From NCBI GenBank assembly GCA_035286125.1, contig JAYKIS010000001.1:1-64000 (forward strand): a stretch of DNA of 64,000 bases, read 5' to 3'. This document shows positions 63,085-64,000 of this stretch, piece by piece (positions within the stretch are counted from its first letter, which is position 1; every line of letters begins with the position of its first letter). The translations under genes were made by a program, and so were the position numbers. The DNA is from VGJW01 sp035286125. Its GTDB lineage: Bacteria > Cyanobacteriota > Sericytochromatia > S15B-MN24 > VGJW01. The notes under the pieces were generated by a model. It did not search any database and was not told where the DNA came from. It was given only the letters and a program-made list of their open reading frames with translations.

Positions 63085-64000
63085 TTGGGCACCCCAAGAC
63101 GTCGGCTGTTCACTTCCGAGTCCGTGACCGAGGGTCATCCGGACAAGCTGTGCGACCAGATTTCGGACACCGTGCTCGATGCTGTCCTCGCACATGACCC
63201 GATGGGTCGTGTCGCGTGCGAGACCGTGGCCAATACAGGCTTCATCCTTGTCACGGGGGAGATTTCGACTCAGGCCCGGCTCGACATCCCGGCGCTGGTG
63301 CGAGATGTCCTTCGGGATGTCGGCTACACGGACGCGCGCTACGGCATTGATGCGGCCTCGTGTGCGGTTCTGGTGGCGCTCGATCAGCAGTCGCCCGACA
63401 TCGCGGCCGCCGTCGATCGCTCGTGGGAGGTCCGGGGCGGCCTGTCCGAGCGAGAGCGGGATGCTGCCATCGATGCCATCGGCGCCGGGGATCAGGGGCT
63501 GGTCTTCGGTTATGCGTGCGACGAGACGCCTGATGGCATGCCTTTGCCCATCGATCTGGCCCATCGGCTGGCCATGCGCCTGACCGAGGTGCGCAAGTCG
63601 GGCGTGCTGCCTTGGTTGCGTCCGGACGGCAAGACCCAGGTCACGGTGGCCTATGAGGGCGATCGTCCGGTGGCCGTCGATACCGTCCTGCTTTCGACGC
63701 AGCACGACGAAGGCGTGACGCTGGGCGAGATCGAGGAGGCCGTGCGCACGCACGTCATCGCGCCCGTCGTGCCGGGTGACCTGATGACGGGAGAGACGCG
63801 TATCCTCGTCAACCCGTCTGGGCGCTTCGTCACGGGAGGGCCCCAGGGTGATGCCGGCCTGACGGGACGCAAGATCATTGTCGATACCTACGGCGGTTAC
63901 GCCCGCCACGGCGGAGGGGCCTTCTCAGGCAAGGATCCCACCAAGGTGGATCGCTCGGGCGCCTATGCCGCGCGCCACGTGGCGCGCCATGTCGTGGCGG
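63085..64000 (+). CDS. metK: S-adenosylmethionine synthase, truncated by the window
   Basis: 305 residues visible; the full enzyme is about 390. N-terminal FTSESVTEGHPDKLCDQISD with the substrate-binding His and Asp, GAGDQGLVFGYACDE, and GRFVTGGPQGDAGLTGRKI. Makes SAM from methionine and ATP. Start TTG 63085 has AGGAGG 7 bases before it. No SAM riboswitch-like structure was seen in the 100 bases upstream. The 3' end lies beyond the window. Confidence 0.97.
   Translation, partial: MGTPRRRLFTSESVTEGHPDKLCDQISDTVLDAVLAHDPMGRVACETVANTGFILVTGEISTQARLDIPALVRDVLRDVGYTDARYGIDAASCAVLVALDQQSPDIAAAVDRSWEVRGGLSERERDAAIDAIGAGDQGLVFGYACDETPDGMPLPIDLAHRLAMRLTEVRKSGVLPWLRPDGKTQVTVAYEGDRPVAVDTVLLSTQHDEGVTLGEIEEAVRTHVIAPVVPGDLMTGETRILVNPSGRFVTGGPQGDAGLTGRKIIVDTYGGYARHGGGAFSGKDPTKVDRSGAYAARHVARHVVA

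Overview
The window is a contiguous piece of a high-GC bacterial chromosome, densely packed with short or negative intergenic distances. It spans the presumed replication origin: dnaA, dnaN and recF run leftward from about 31.5 kb, and rpmH-rnpA-yidD-yidC-khpB-mnmE run rightward from 31.8 kb. Several lipoproteins with clear lipoboxes, an AMIN/beta-rich envelope protein and a LolA-like lipoprotein suggest a diderm cell. Three features point weakly toward the wider Cyanobacteria lineage, most plausibly a non-photosynthetic relative such as Sericytochromatia: a rhodopsin very close to the Gloeobacter type, TTTTCCACA-like DnaA boxes, and a SigF-like group 3 sigma factor. This placement is an inference; no rRNA gene is present to settle it.

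Layout. 0-5.2 kb: a truncated gene at the edge, an NlpC/P60 hydrolase, an SRPBCC-like protein, a leftward coaE-transglycosylase-DciA-like cluster and a Ca-binding EF-hand lipoprotein. 4.7-11.7 kb: gmk coupled to a large M16 lipoprotein peptidase, an unknown protein, a subtilisin-like lipoprotein protease and a polysaccharide deacetylase. 11.7-20.5 kb: one long leftward gene train (HEAT protein, isoaspartyl peptidase, aroE, then ribF-hemC-hemD, a GntP/CitM-like permease and a hydantoinase-A protein). 20.8-22.7 kb: two accessory genes, a LecA-like lipoprotein and an unknown hydrophobic protein. 22.8-27 kb: purine genes (guaA, CBS-less guaB, a PurQ homologue lacking its catalytic cysteine) and a phosphoribosyltransferase. 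27-35.4 kb: the origin region. 35.6-37.9 kb: sigma factor and a receiver-PilZ regulator. 38-47 kb: a complete histidine-degradation operon (hutU, hutI, ftcD, hutH) running with overlapping genes into nanE, a ROK kinase and an AMIN-domain protein. 47-51.7 kb: the CIRCE-controlled hrcA-grpE-dnaK-dnaJ heat-shock operon. 51.8-56.6 kb: accessory genes including a STAND NTPase, a LolA-like lipoprotein, a light-driven proton pump rhodopsin and small proteins. 56.6-61.5 kb: smc-scpA-scpB. 62-64 kb: a tiny lipoprotein, an undecaprenyl-phosphate sugar transferase and the start of metK.

Recurring themes. Neighbouring genes are usually joined by NTGA stop/start overlaps, in all four forms (ATGA, GTGA, TTGA, CTGA), and TTG starts are common. 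Two promoters with the same -35 (TTGACG-N17-TATGNN) can be read, one carrying CIRCE and one a different inverted repeat. No tRNA, rRNA, CRISPR array, insertion sequence or prophage was seen.
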